Positions 29,482-39,256 of a DNA stretch of 64,000 bases are shown one piece after another. The notes beneath the pieces are model-generated. The model made no database searches. It saw nothing but the letters and a program-made list of their open reading frames with translations, and was not told where the DNA came from. The position numbers were made by a program, and so were the translations under genes. This stretch comes from Paraburkholderia solitsugae (lineage in GTDB: Bacteria; Pseudomonadota; Gammaproteobacteria; Burkholderiales; Burkholderiaceae), in the NCBI RefSeq assembly GCF_013177695.1, contig NZ_WOEY01000115.1:62001-126000 (forward strand). Direction: 5' to 3'. How positions within the stretch are numbered: the first letter of the stretch is position 1; each line of letters starts with the position of its first letter.

Positions 29482-29829
29482 TTAGTGCCAGCCACGATGA
29501 TTGTCGTAGTGATCACGGCCGTAATCGTAGCGGCCCGGGGGATGATGGCGATACCAGTCATCACGCGCCCAGTAGCGGCGGCCGTCCCAGTAACGGTCGC
29601 CATGCCAGCCAATCACGATCGCCGGGCCGCCGTAATACACGGGAGCCGGTTGATAGACGACAGGCGGCGGAGGCGGCGGCGGCGGTGCATAGACCGGAGC
29701 CGGGGCCACGTAGATCGGCGCGGGGATACCGATGTTGACACCAACGCTGAGCCCACCGGCCATTGCAGCACCCGACGCAGCCAACCCGAGAACCCCGATC
29801 AGAAGTGGAACAAGACGTGCGGACTTCAT
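29482..29829 (-). CDS. Small exported Pro/Tyr-rich protein, PXPV-type
   Basis: This 115-residue protein starts at the ATG at 29829, giving a Sec signal peptide MKSARLVPLLIGVLGLAASG ending AMA. The mature part has a PAPIYVAPAPVYA stretch, eight consecutive prolines, then a Tyr/Arg/His/Asp-rich tail (YWDGRRYWARDDW, YDYGRDHYD). Similar small exported proteins with PXPV repeats are common in Burkholderiales and have no known function. The upstream ATG at 29898 would add 23 residues and blur the signal peptide. Confidence 0.8.
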   Translation of the reverse strand: MKSARLVPLLIGVLGLAASGAAMAGGLSVGVNIGIPAPIYVAPAPVYAPPPPPPPPVVYQPAPVYYGGPAIVIGWHGDRYWDGRRYWARDDWYRHHPPGRYDYGRDHYDNHRGWH

Positions 29830-30664
29830 TGATTCACCCTTTTGAAGAATGTGTTGTTGGGCGAAATATAGCGCAAGGCCGCCATCCGCGTATTTCAACT
29901 TTGTAATAACTGATGCATAACATCGCGCTGCTGGCCGCCTGGTTACGTCTCGTTACATTGGACAAAGGTTTGGTGAAAAAGTCGTGGCGGTGTAATTGCG
30001 TTGCCTCGCCGTTAGGCTCCCATCTGTCGGCAAGTTGCCCATCTTTTGCCGCCCCCGCCGCTGCGGGGCAATTCCTGCCGCAGCGCTCGCACGCGCCAGG
30101 TCATCCGGTTGTCGGCGCCACGACCAACCTTGAGGCCGCGGCATTGCCGGCGCATTGATATGCATAGGATATCGAATCATTATTGCGGCACGTAACGGAC
30201 CTGGCCGACATCCGAAACCCGCCCGCTCCATCCGCATCAGTCGTCCCTGCCTTGCCGCGCGTTCGCGCCGCTCCGCCCTTTGGGCGATTCAAATCAGATC
30301 GCAAGGTGGCATGGCGTTGCAAAGCGTCGTGTATCGCCTCCACTCCGCCGCCGCGATTGCCGTGACACCCGCCGCGCCCATTCGCACGGACCACCAAAAC
30401 GAACATTTGATGTTCGAAAGAACATTTCCGCGATGTTTAGCGGTCGCCGGTCGTCCGACCTCATTGTTATCGAAGCATCTCCTGAAAAGCCTTATTCGTT
30501 TGATATTCCAAGAGACTCAACCACTTAGCCCATGGTTTTCCCTGGTGCATCGTGGCGCAACCAGTGATACGATGACTGACACTAAACGCCGATAAATGTT
30601 CGAATTCGCGCATGCCTGCCGTCCAGCGGACAGTCAGCGGACACATTGGGTACGGAGACAGATT
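29830..30664 (+). other. 835-bp intergenic region upstream of the sugar locus
   Basis: I see no convincing gene here. It should hold the divergent promoters of the small exported protein and the MFS-GH31-porin genes. Around 30401-30430 and 30597-30612 are operator-like TGTTCG elements described separately. Open frames in the interval lack start signals and protein character. Confidence 0.5.
30402..30428. promoter_or_regulatory. DeoR/GlpR-type operator candidate
   Basis: The palindrome TGTTCgaaaGAACA (30411-30424) lies inside two direct copies of gaacattt (30401-30408 and 30420-30427). DeoR-family sugar regulators such as GlpR bind TTCG/CGAA-containing repeats of this style. A further TGTTCGAATTCG element sits at 30597-30608, just before the MFS start. 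No DeoR gene is in the window. Confidence 0.45.
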
Positions 30665-31951
30665 TTGAAAACAATCATTGGTTTGCGCTGGTGGATCATT
30701 GCGCTCGTGTGTGCCGGGACGATCGTCAACTATCTGTCGCGCAACGCCCTCGGCGTGATGGCGCCTCAGTTGACGCAGCTGCTGCACATGAGCACAAAGC
30801 AGTATTCGTACGTAGTCGGTGCGTTCCAGGTCGGCTACACGATCATGCAGCCGGTGTGCGGCCTGATCATCGATCTGATCGGTTTGCGCCTCGGCTTTGC
30901 ACTGTTCGCCTGCCTTTGGTCGCTGACGGGCGTACTGCACGGTTTCGCGAGCGGCTGGCTCTCCCTGGCGGCTTTGCGCGGACTCATGGGCTTGACAGAG
31001 GCCGTCGCCATTCCGGCCGGCATGAAGGTGGTCGCCGAGTGGTTTCCTAATCGCGAGAAATCCGTGGCGGTGGGCTATTTCAATGCGGGCACGTCGCTCG
31101 GTTCGCTGCTCGCCCCGCCGCTCGTCGTCTTCCTGTCGCTGAGATATGGCTGGCAAAGCGCATTTGCGGTGACCGGTGCGCTCGGCTTCGTCTGGGCCGC
31201 CGCCTGGTATGTGCTGTACCGCTCGCCGGCCGATCACGCGCGTATCAGCGAGGCAGAGCGCGAAACGATCGTCAGCGGACAAACCCCGGCCGCGCCGCAG
31301 CGGCGCAGCATCCGCGAAGTCCTCCGCACGCGCAGGTTCTGGGCGATCGCACAAGCGCGTTTCTTCGCGGAACCTGCGTGGCAAACCTTCAGCTTCTGGA
31401 TTCCCCTTTACCTCGCGACGCAACGCCACATGGATCTGAAGCAGATCGCAATGTTCGCGTGGCTGCCATTTCTCGCCGCCGACCTCGGTGGCCTCTTCGG
31501 CGGCTACCTGTCGCCGTTCCTGATGAAGCATTTGCGCATACCGCTGATCGGGTCGCGTATCGCGGGCGTCGTGCTCGGCGCCTTCATGATGCTCGGACCG
31601 GCATGTATCGGCCTCGTCGCCTCGCCGTATCAGGCAATCGCACTCTTCTGCGTGGGCGGCTTCGCGCATCAGATGATCTCGGCGCTCGTCAACACACTGG
31701 CAGCCGACGTGTTCGACCCCAGCGAAGTCGGCACCGTCGCCGGATTTGCAGGAATGTCGGCGTGGATCGGCGGCTTGGGCTTTTCGCTGCTGGTCGGCGC
31801 GCTCGCTGATTCGATCGGCTACACGCCGCTCTTCGGCGCCCTCGGTGCTTTCGACCTGATCGGCGCCACGCTGCTGATCATTCTGATGCGCGGCGTCAAA
31901 CGCGACGTGCGTCCGCATCACGTCGACAACAACGCCAGCACTGCTGCGTGA
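30665..31951 (+). CDS. MFS transporter, anion:cation symporter type
   Basis: This 428-residue inner-membrane protein has about 12 membrane segments. YLSRNALGVMAPQL and GYTIMQPVCGLIIDLIG resemble the ACS family (hexuronate/sugar acid and related transporters). GWQSAFAVTGALGFVWAAAWY marks segment 6. I favour the TTG at 30665 with a ggag site 7 bp upstream (30654-30657); the ATG at 30596 has no ribosome site and adds 23 non-membrane residues. It is followed after 19 bp by the GH31 gene, so substrate and enzyme are probably linked. The sugar is unknown. Confidence 0.87.
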   Translation: MKTIIGLRWWIIALVCAGTIVNYLSRNALGVMAPQLTQLLHMSTKQYSYVVGAFQVGYTIMQPVCGLIIDLIGLRLGFALFACLWSLTGVLHGFASGWLSLAALRGLMGLTEAVAIPAGMKVVAEWFPNREKSVAVGYFNAGTSLGSLLAPPLVVFLSLRYGWQSAFAVTGALGFVWAAAWYVLYRSPADHARISEAERETIVSGQTPAAPQRRSIREVLRTRRFWAIAQARFFAEPAWQTFSFWIPLYLATQRHMDLKQIAMFAWLPFLAADLGGLFGGYLSPFLMKHLRIPLIGSRIAGVVLGAFMMLGPACIGLVASPYQAIALFCVGGFAHQMISALVNTLAADVFDPSEVGTVAGFAGMSAWIGGLGFSLLVGALADSIGYTPLFGALGAFDLIGATLLIILMRGVKRDVRPHHVDNNASTAA

Positions 31952-31970
31952 CCTCACTCGAAGACACATC

Positions 31971-34394
31971 ATGCGTTCACTAACGAATCTGAAACACCCG
32001 CCGTGTTTTTCACTGTCTTCCCAGATCGGCAACCACATCGTTCTCACCGCGCAGGAAAACTGCCGGATTGAACTGTTCGTTCTTGCCGAAGACATCATCC
32101 GGGTGCTCGTGCTGCCGGACGGCGATACGCACGGTCCGCGGACCTGGTCCATCGCGCCGGGCGCGGACGACGTTCCGCTCGAAGGCCGCGATCGCCGTGA
32201 TATGGGCGATTTCACGCCACCCCGGTTTGACGTATCGGCCAACGCTGAGCAGGTTGTCGTTGAAACGGCGTGCATCCGTTTGACGGTCACGCTGAACGGT
32301 GGGTTCTGCGCATGGGACATCCTGCACGACTCGACGTGGCAGCGCGTGATGAGCGATCGGACGACGCAGGCGTATAACTTCGGCTGGTGGGACGAGCGCG
32401 TATATCACTACATCGAGCGTCGCACGGACGAAATATATGTCGGCTTGGGCGAGCGCGCCGGTTCGCTCAACCGAGCGGACCAGTCCTACGAAATGCGCAA
32501 CATCGACGCAATGGGCTATAGCGCACGCACGACGGACCCGCTCTACAAGCACATCCCCTTCTACGTGACGTGGCAGCCGCAAACGTCGACAGGATTCGGC
32601 CTGTTCTACGACACGCTTGCCGACTGCCGCTTCGACATGGGCCGCGAGCTCGATAACTATCACGGCCACTACCGGCACTTTGTCGCCGAGCATGGCGACC
32701 TCGACTATTACTTCATCGCGTCGGCGGGCACGCCCTTGCATGCGGTGCGCCGCTTTACGTGGCTGACCGGGCGTCCGGCCTGGATGCCGAAGTGGGGACT
32801 GGGCTACTCCGGCTCGACGATGAGCTACACCGACGCGCCCGATGCGCAGCACCGGATGGGCGAATTCATCGAGCAATGCCGCGAGCACGACATGCTGTGC
32901 GATTCGTTCCATCTGTCGTCGGGCTACACGTCGATCGGTGCGAAGCGTTACGTGTTCAACTGGAACCACGAGAAGTTTCCGGATATCGACGGCTTCGTGC
33001 AGAGCTATCTCGAGCATGGCGTGCGTCTATGCGCAAACATCAAGCCGTGTCTGTTGCAGGATCATCCGGCGTTCGACGAAGTGGCGCGCGCCGGCCTGCT
33101 GATCAAGTCGCGCGATGGCGATCCGGCGTGGGTGCAGTTCTGGGACGAAGTCGGCGCGTATCTCGACTTCACGAATCCCGACACCATCGACTGGTGGAAA
33201 GCGCGTGTGAAAGACAGCCTGTTGAAACACGGTGTCGCCGCAACGTGGAACGACAACAATGAGTTCGAGATCTGGTCGCCCGACGCGATGGCTCAGGGCT
33301 TCGGCCAACCGTATCCGGCGCGCGAGGCGAAGGTGCTGCAAACGCAGTTGATGATGCGCGCGTCGCACGACGCGCAGCGTGAGTACGCCTCCGATCGCCG
33401 GCCGTTTCTCGTATCCCGCTCGGGCGGCGTCGGCATGCAGCGCTATGTGCAGACATGGTCTGGTGACAACTACACCTCGTGGGAAACGCTGCGCTTCAAT
33501 CTGAAGATGGGCCTCGGGCTCGCCATGTCCGGCGTGTCGAACAGCGGTCACGATATCGGCGGATTCTCGGGTCCGGCGCCAGGTCCGGAGTTGTTCGCCC
33601 GCTGGGTCGCCTTCGGCGTCTTCCTGCCGCGTTTCAGCATTCATTCCTGGAACGACGACGGCACGGTCAACGAGCCCTGGATGCATCCCGAAGTGACGCA
33701 GCAGGTGGCTGCGCTCATCAAACTGCGCTACCGGCTGATTCCCTACTTGTACGAGTTGCTATGGCAATCGCACAGCGCGTACGAACCGGTATTGCGTCCG
33801 ATGTTCGCGGAGTTTCCGCACGATCCGCGCTGCCTCGTCGATGGCGACGACATGATGCTGGGTTCGTCGATGCTGGTCGCACCGGTGGTCGAGGCGGGCC
33901 AGTCGACGCGCAACGTTTACCTGCCGACCGGCGCGCGCTGGGTGTCGTACTGGAGCGGCGCGGTGTTCGAAGGCGGCCAGACGGTGAACCTGCCTGCCCC
34001 ATTCGAGCAGCCGGTTGCCTTGCTGCGTGAGGGCAGCGTGATTCCGTTGAACATGGCTGAACAACACTTCGGCCGTCCCGCCGACGAACGTGCGTTCATC
34101 GCCGTGCCGCACGCCGGTACAGGCATCGCTCGCGGCCGCTGCGTGGAAGACGACGGCGAAAGCGAAGCCTGGCGCACAGGCGCGCAAGGCCACTGGAACA
34201 TCACGATCACGAGCGATGCAAGCGAGCTGCGCGTTTCGATCGTGCGCGAAGGCTGGATTCAGCAGCCGCAGCAACAGATTCGACTGTTCGTGCCGACAAG
34301 CGAAGTGCGCGCTGCGGTCTGCATTGACGGCGCGCTGGTGGCCGACCATACGGCCGACGGCTGGCGATGCTTGACGATCTCCATCGCCCACTGA
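31971..34394 (+). CDS. Glycoside hydrolase family 31
   Basis: This 807-residue alpha-glycosidase has an N-terminal beta-sandwich of about 240 residues, a TIM barrel, then C-terminal beta domains. The nucleophile is D428 in TWNDNNEFEIW, where most members have W-x-DMNE; the acid/base is D528 in SGHDIGGFSG. RFSIHSWNDDGTVNEPW is the following conserved segment. No signal peptide is seen, so it is likely cytoplasmic, acting on an imported glycoside. It sits between an MFS transporter and a porin, forming an uptake and breakdown unit. The linkage and sugar cannot be read from sequence. Confidence 0.9.
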   Translation: MRSLTNLKHPPCFSLSSQIGNHIVLTAQENCRIELFVLAEDIIRVLVLPDGDTHGPRTWSIAPGADDVPLEGRDRRDMGDFTPPRFDVSANAEQVVVETACIRLTVTLNGGFCAWDILHDSTWQRVMSDRTTQAYNFGWWDERVYHYIERRTDEIYVGLGERAGSLNRADQSYEMRNIDAMGYSARTTDPLYKHIPFYVTWQPQTSTGFGLFYDTLADCRFDMGRELDNYHGHYRHFVAEHGDLDYYFIASAGTPLHAVRRFTWLTGRPAWMPKWGLGYSGSTMSYTDAPDAQHRMGEFIEQCREHDMLCDSFHLSSGYTSIGAKRYVFNWNHEKFPDIDGFVQSYLEHGVRLCANIKPCLLQDHPAFDEVARAGLLIKSRDGDPAWVQFWDEVGAYLDFTNPDTIDWWKARVKDSLLKHGVAATWNDNNEFEIWSPDAMAQGFGQPYPAREAKVLQTQLMMRASHDAQREYASDRRPFLVSRSGGVGMQRYVQTWSGDNYTSWETLRFNLKMGLGLAMSGVSNSGHDIGGFSGPAPGPELFARWVAFGVFLPRFSIHSWNDDGTVNEPWMHPEVTQQVAALIKLRYRLIPYLYELLWQSHSAYEPVLRPMFAEFPHDPRCLVDGDDMMLGSSMLVAPVVEAGQSTRNVYLPTGARWVSYWSGAVFEGGQTVNLPAPFEQPVALLREGSVIPLNMAEQHFGRPADERAFIAVPHAGTGIARGRCVEDDGESEAWRTGAQGHWNITITSDASELRVSIVREGWIQQPQQQIRLFVPTSEVRAAVCIDGALVADHTADGWRCLTISIAH

Positions 34395-34457
34395 CAAAGC
34401 ATGCATCACCAACCTGAAGCGCAACCATCACACATCTAATCCGGAGACCCGCAAACC

Positions 34458-35645
34458 ATGAACTCACTGAAGCGCGCGCGTACACGCGCACTCGTCCTCT
34501 CGTGCCTGCCGTTTGCGGGCGCCGTACTATCAACCGGTGCGTTGGCGCAAAGCAGCGTTACGCTGTACGGCATCGTCGATAACGCGTTCGCCTATTCCAG
34601 CAATCAGAAAGGACACGCCAACTTCTACATGAGCCAGGGCAACCTGCAGGCGAGCAAGTTCGGCCTGCTCGGCGCGGAAGACATTGGTGGCGGCACGAAG
34701 GCGATTTTCCGGCTTGAAAGCGGCTTCAACTCGCTAACTGGCGCGCAGAGCAGCGCGGGTTATATCTTCAATCGGCAAGCGTACGTAGGACTCACCAACG
34801 ACCGATATGGGACGGTGACACTCGGCCGCCAGTACACGCCCTACTTCCAGATGGTCGGCGCACTTGGACCCACCGGCGTACTAACGGGCGCGACCGGTGC
34901 GCATCCGGGCGACCTCGACGCGCTCGACACCACGTTGCGCCTCAACAATTCGGTTACCTATCTTTCGCCGAACCTCGCCGGTTTGCAATTCGGCGCGCAG
35001 TACGGCCTGGGCGGTGTGCCGGGCAGCGTAGCCAGCGGCAGCCAATTCAGCGCGGCGGCTCGCTACGACTACCAGCCGTTCGCGATCGCGGTGGGTTACG
35101 TGAAACTGAAAGACATCGCGACGAGCCAGGCGCTCGGCACCTATGCTGTCAACTCGCCGGTGAACAGCGGCTATGCGACGGCACGCAGCGCGCAGTTGTT
35201 CGCCGCGGCGGCTCGCTACACACACCAGGACCTGATGGTCGGCGTGAACTATTCGAACGTGCAGTACGCGCCGGGCAACGGCTCGTTCTTCACCGACGAG
35301 GGCATATTCAATACCTACGGCGTGATTTCCACGTACCGGATTTCGTCAGCCATAACGGTCGGCGCCGGCTACAGCTACACGCAGGCCAGCAAAGCGAATG
35401 GCATCAGCGATGCTGCGCGTTATCAGCAGATTTCGCTCGAGCAGACGTACAACCTCTCCACTCGCACGACGTTGTACGCATTGCAGGCGTATCAGCATGC
35501 GCGGGGCAAGACACTGGTTGCGGCGGGCAGCACTGGGACGAGTATTACTGACGCGGTGGCGGTGGTTGGCGACTCGCAGAATACGACGCCGTCGTCAGGG
35601 CCGTCGCAATTCGTCGGCATGGTGGGGCTGCGGCACGCGTTTTGA
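34458..35645 (+). CDS. Gram-negative porin, OmpC-like (Burkholderia type)
   Basis: This 395-residue outer-membrane beta-barrel has a signal peptide ending GALAQ near residue 31. The mature protein begins SSVTLYGIVDNAFAY, the standard start of beta-proteobacterial porins. FGLLGAEDIGGGTKAIFRLESGF and RQAYVGLTNDRYGTVTLGRQYTP are family hallmarks, and the protein ends in Phe (LRHAF), needed for barrel assembly. It follows the GH31 gene by 63 bp and probably admits the same substrate. Confidence 0.94.
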   Translation: MNSLKRARTRALVLSCLPFAGAVLSTGALAQSSVTLYGIVDNAFAYSSNQKGHANFYMSQGNLQASKFGLLGAEDIGGGTKAIFRLESGFNSLTGAQSSAGYIFNRQAYVGLTNDRYGTVTLGRQYTPYFQMVGALGPTGVLTGATGAHPGDLDALDTTLRLNNSVTYLSPNLAGLQFGAQYGLGGVPGSVASGSQFSAAARYDYQPFAIAVGYVKLKDIATSQALGTYAVNSPVNSGYATARSAQLFAAAARYTHQDLMVGVNYSNVQYAPGNGSFFTDEGIFNTYGVISTYRISSAITVGAGYSYTQASKANGISDAARYQQISLEQTYNLSTRTTLYALQAYQHARGKTLVAAGSTGTSITDAVAVVGDSQNTTPSSGPSQFVGMVGLRHAF

Positions 35646-35708
35646 TGTTGATGCAGGTTGGGTTGAGTGCCGTTTCAGAATGGCAGGAGTTCTGGAGCTG
35701 AAAAAACA

Positions 35709-35742
35709 AAACCCCGCAGAGCCTAGACTCTGCGGGGTTTGC
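35709..35742 (+). terminator. Terminator after the porin gene
   Basis: A perfect 13-bp stem (35709-35721 with 35728-35740) with a six-base loop and a T-rich end ends the MFS-GH31-porin unit. On the minus strand it may also end tRNA-Ser transcription. Confidence 0.9.
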
Positions 35743-35751
35743 CGCCATTGC

Positions 35752-35845
35752 TGGCGGAGACGGAGGGATTCGAACCCTCGATCCAGGTTTTGGCCCAGAT
35801 GCTCCCTTAGCAGGGGAGTGCCTTCGACCTCTCGGCCACGTCTCC
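35752..35845 (-). tRNA. tRNA-Ser (GCT)
   Basis: This is a 94-nt class II tRNA with encoded CCA. The anticodon stem ctccc/gggag encloses ctgctaa, giving GCT. A long variable arm (catctgggcc / ggatcg region) is present. It lies 220 bp downstream of lysC on the same strand. Confidence 0.96.
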
Positions 35846-36065
35846 CAAACTTTCGGTTGCGCAGGGAGTCAGCGCAACGAAGCCAAGATAATAGCGGGCC
35901 GAACCGTGAAGGTCAATGTCTACCGCACATTTTTTGTGCCAGTTTTGTCATCGACGACGCAATTCATGCACTTCACCCCGGCACATTACCCCGTCACATT
36001 GCTCGCGAATGCAATCACGCATCAAGCGATGAGGCGCTCTTGTACGCCCCACCCTGACCAGCAAA

Positions 36066-37316
36066 TTACGCCTGATCCAGTTCGAACGCCTTATGCAGCG
36101 CGCGCACGGCGAGTTCCATATACTTCTCGTCGATCAGCACCGAAATCTTGATTTCGGAGGTCGAGATCATCTGGATGTTGATGCCCTCTTCCGACAGCGT
36201 GCGGAACATCGTGCTCGCGATACCCACGTGCGAACGCATGCCGACGCCGACCACCGACACCTTCGACACCTTCGGATCGCCCAGCACCTGCTCAGCCTGC
36301 ACGTGGCCCTTCACCTGGCTCGTGAGGATGTCCATGGCGCGCTGATAGTCACCGCGGCCGACCGTGAACGTGAAGGCCGTCTTGCCCTCGACGCTCTGGT
36401 TCTGGATGATCATGTCGACGTCGATATTCGCGTCCGCCACCGGGCCGAGAATCTGATACGCGATGCCCGGCTTGTCGGGCACACCCATCACGGCGATACG
36501 AGCTTCGTCACGCTGGAACGCGATGCCCGAGATGACTGCTTTTTCCATGGTCTCGTCTTCTTCAAAAGTAATCAGGGTGCCCGACTTCATTTCAGTGTCG
36601 AGCGGGATGAGCGGATCGGTCAGGCTCGACAGCACGCGCGTCTTCACCTGATATTTGCCGGCGAATTCCACCGAGCGGATCTGCAGCACCTTGGAACCCA
36701 GGCTTGCCATTTCCAGCATTTCTTCGAACGTCACGCGATCGAGGCGGCGCGCTTCTTCCACCACGCGCGGGTCGGTCGTGTAGACGCCGTCGACGTCCGT
36801 GTAAATCAGGCACTCGTCGGCTTTCAATGCGGCAGCGACGGCGACAGCGGACGTATCCGAACCGCCACGGCCGAGCGTGGTGATGTGGCCTTCAGGGTCG
36901 ATACCCTGGAAGCCTGTGATCACCACCACTTTGCCCGCGTCGAGATCGCGCAGCACGCGCTCGCCGTCGATTTCGCTGATGCGTGCTTTCGTGAACGCGC
37001 TATCCGTTTTGACCGGCACTTGCCAGCCGGCATAGCTGACCGCGTCGACGCCGGCTTCCTGCAGCGCGATAGCGAGCAGCCCCGAACTGACCTGCTCGCC
37101 CGTAGCGGCGATCATGTCGAGTTCGCGCGGGCTCGGCTGACTCGTGATTTCTTTCGCGAGACCGAGCAAGCGGTTGGTTTCGCCGGACATTGCCGACGGC
37201 ACGACGACCATCTTGTGGCCGGCCTTGTGCCATTTCGCGACGCGCTTGGCGACGTTCTTGATGCGCTCGACCGAGCCCATCGAGGTGCCGCCGTATTTAT
37301 GTACGATGAGTGCCAT
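36066..37316 (-). CDS. lysC: Aspartate kinase
   Basis: It phosphorylates aspartate at the head of the Lys/Thr/Met/DAP pathway. It is 416 residues, the single-function type. The substrate loop is KYGGTSMGSVERI near residue 8-20, with GRGGSDTSAVAVAAAL for phosphate binding. Two C-terminal ACT domains follow (VMGVPDKPGIAYQIL and VGVGMRSHVGIASTMFRTL), indicating feedback control by Lys/Thr. It is last in the minus-strand run cysS-alkA-accA-tilS-lysC. Confidence 0.97.
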   Translation of the reverse strand: MALIVHKYGGTSMGSVERIKNVAKRVAKWHKAGHKMVVVPSAMSGETNRLLGLAKEITSQPSPRELDMIAATGEQVSSGLLAIALQEAGVDAVSYAGWQVPVKTDSAFTKARISEIDGERVLRDLDAGKVVVITGFQGIDPEGHITTLGRGGSDTSAVAVAAALKADECLIYTDVDGVYTTDPRVVEEARRLDRVTFEEMLEMASLGSKVLQIRSVEFAGKYQVKTRVLSSLTDPLIPLDTEMKSGTLITFEEDETMEKAVISGIAFQRDEARIAVMGVPDKPGIAYQILGPVADANIDVDMIIQNQSVEGKTAFTFTVGRGDYQRAMDILTSQVKGHVQAEQVLGDPKVSKVSVVGVGMRSHVGIASTMFRTLSEEGINIQMISTSEIKISVLIDEKYMELAVRALHKAFELDQA

Positions 37317-37705
37317 TGTCGTTCTGAACTGGAGGATAAACCGCGCTGGCGCGCTGGAGACGACCGCACAAAAGCACAGGGGCGCAACGTCTTGTGAACG
37401 GCGGCAAAGTGTGTGGCGGCGTAGATGCAGCGCGCGTGCAGCACGCGCGGATTTGCCCGGGAATGATCGCTAGTGGCTTGCTTACCGGAAACGACGGATC
37501 ACGCTCACAAACCGGCAACGGCGACGACAGCGATGTCGAAATCGGGTCGGGCAAACAAGTTAAATTACCCGATCGAGCGCAAAAAGACAAGCCAAAATGC
37601 CCGTCGAATGGTCCGTATTACGGGCCGAAAAGGCTTGTCCGGTGCGGTTTTGCGCCCTATTTCGGGGATTCACGGGATAGATAACCCGCCCGTCTGACCG
37701 GTCGG
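37317..37705 (-). other. Intergenic region between tilS and lysC
   Basis: These 389 bp hold the presumed lysC promoter and leader. I see no lysine-riboswitch-like architecture and no gene. Near the tilS end, the imperfect palindrome ctgacc-ggtcggtcag lies around 37693-37708 without a T-run. Confidence 0.5.
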
Positions 37706-39208
37706 TCAGGCGATCAGCAGATCGTCGCGCCAGATGATCCTGATGCACGGTTCGGCCGCATCCACTTGCCCGGGCATCGCCGCGCGGTTCACGCCGAGCA
37801 AGGGCACGAACAGCAGGTCGTCACCCACATAAAGCAGCGGCACGTCGCGTTTCCATGCGGGAATACCGCGCTCCTGGAACAGATTTTTCAGCGTGCGGCT
37901 CGGGCTGCCTGGTGCGGCGCTGGTGCGCATCCGTTCGCCGCCGCTGCGCGAACGCGCGCTCAACAACCCCCGGCGTAGAACGCTGAGGGGAACCGTATCG
38001 GGATCGTCCGGTGTTGCATCGGCACCGCCAAAGGCATTGCCATCGACATCGGAATCCTCGCCGGCCTCTCCATCCCGATCCGCATCGACCGCGACAAACA
38101 CAAAGGTGCCCCGCCATTGCGGCAAACGCCAGATCGCTTCACCCTGCCATGCGAGTTCGCTGGCTGCGCGCTCAGTGAGCGCGGTTTCGTCGGCGGGTTC
38201 GCTGCTATCGCCCGCTTCCCAGTAGACGAGACCGCGATAACTGCGCAACGCCTGCCCTGCATGATCGACCCGCAGGCTATGGCCCTCGCCTGCCTCGCCG
38301 ACTTCGCGCAACTGGCGCAAAGCGTCGACAAGACGCGCGGTCGATGCGGCAACGAGACCCAGCGTCCGCATCCAGTAGCGCAGCAGATTGAGCGCGCGAT
38401 CGTCGTCGAGGCTGAGCAGCGCGTCATGCGAAAGCGCGCGGCCTTCATCGCGTCCTGCTCCGTCCAGATCGATACGCGCGAGATCGTCGAGGAGACGCTG
38501 CGCCGATGCCGCATGCGCCGCTGTGCGCGCGAGTGCGTCGCGAAAACCAGGAAAGTGGACAGCCAGCGCCGGTGTCACCTCGTGGCGCAATGCGTTGCGC
38601 GCGTAGCGTAGATCCGCGTTCGATTCGTCGTCGATCCAGCGCAGATCGCGGGTGCTCGCATACTGCTCGAGTTGCGCACGCAACAGATGCAGTAGAGGTC
38701 TCACGCGCACCGCCGCGGCACCCGCGGGCAAATACTCAGGCGCCATCGCCGCAAGACCCGCAAGGCCCGCGCCGCGCAGCAGTTGCAACAGGACCGTCTC
38801 CGCCTGGTCGTCAGCGTGTTGAGCGAGCCATAGCGTGTGAACGCCGTGTGCCGCGCACATTGCGTCCAGCGCGCGATAACGCGCATCGCGCGCCGCGGCC
38901 TCGACACTTATGCCCACGTCGCGTGGCACCTCGACACGCTGCGCCGCGAACTCGACGCCACGTGCCTGCGCAAACACTTTGCAGTGCGCGAGCCATTCGT
39001 CTGCATGAGTGCTCAGACCGTGATGCACATGCACCGCAACACAACGCGACGCACCCGCGACACGCACCGCCGCATCGAGCAGCACAGTCGAATCGACACC
39101 ACCACTGAACGCAATCGCAATGCGCGCGCTCGCAGGAAGCACGGACAGCGCCACGCCGACCGCCTCGAGAACGAGGCGGTCGGCGGGCGAATCGGCGGTG
39201 GGAGTCAC
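37706..39208 (-). CDS. tilS: tRNA(Ile)-lysidine synthetase
   Basis: It makes lysidine at C34 of the CAU-anticodon tRNA-Ile so that AUA is read as Ile. It is 500 residues, somewhat longer than usual. The PP-loop SGGVDS is at residues 35-40. HVHHGLSTHADEWLAHC and LAQHADDQAETVLLQLLRG are the N-terminal domain signatures. An Asp/Gly-rich insert (DADRDGEAGEDSDVDGN) sits in the C-terminal half before the conserved LKNLFQERGIPAWKR tail. It follows accA by 48 bp. Confidence 0.95.
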   Translation of the reverse strand: MTPTADSPADRLVLEAVGVALSVLPASARIAIAFSGGVDSTVLLDAAVRVAGASRCVAVHVHHGLSTHADEWLAHCKVFAQARGVEFAAQRVEVPRDVGISVEAAARDARYRALDAMCAAHGVHTLWLAQHADDQAETVLLQLLRGAGLAGLAAMAPEYLPAGAAAVRVRPLLHLLRAQLEQYASTRDLRWIDDESNADLRYARNALRHEVTPALAVHFPGFRDALARTAAHAASAQRLLDDLARIDLDGAGRDEGRALSHDALLSLDDDRALNLLRYWMRTLGLVAASTARLVDALRQLREVGEAGEGHSLRVDHAGQALRSYRGLVYWEAGDSSEPADETALTERAASELAWQGEAIWRLPQWRGTFVFVAVDADRDGEAGEDSDVDGNAFGGADATPDDPDTVPLSVLRRGLLSARSRSGGERMRTSAAPGSPSRTLKNLFQERGIPAWKRDVPLLYVGDDLLFVPLLGVNRAAMPGQVDAAEPCIRIIWRDDLLIA

Positions 39209-39256
39209 GTCGCTAGCGCGTCAAGCGCTGAAGGACGAAAGAGAACGCGCGCGGGC

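Noticed and set aside
31971-34394. GH31 as a sulfoquinovosidase (YihQ-like)
   Set aside because: The neighbouring sulfoquinovose genes are absent and the barrel motifs do not show the YihQ pattern. Kept as GH31 of unknown substrate.
37317-37705. Lysine riboswitch before lysC
   Set aside because: No riboswitch-type helices could be made out by eye; only a weak palindrome near the tilS end.
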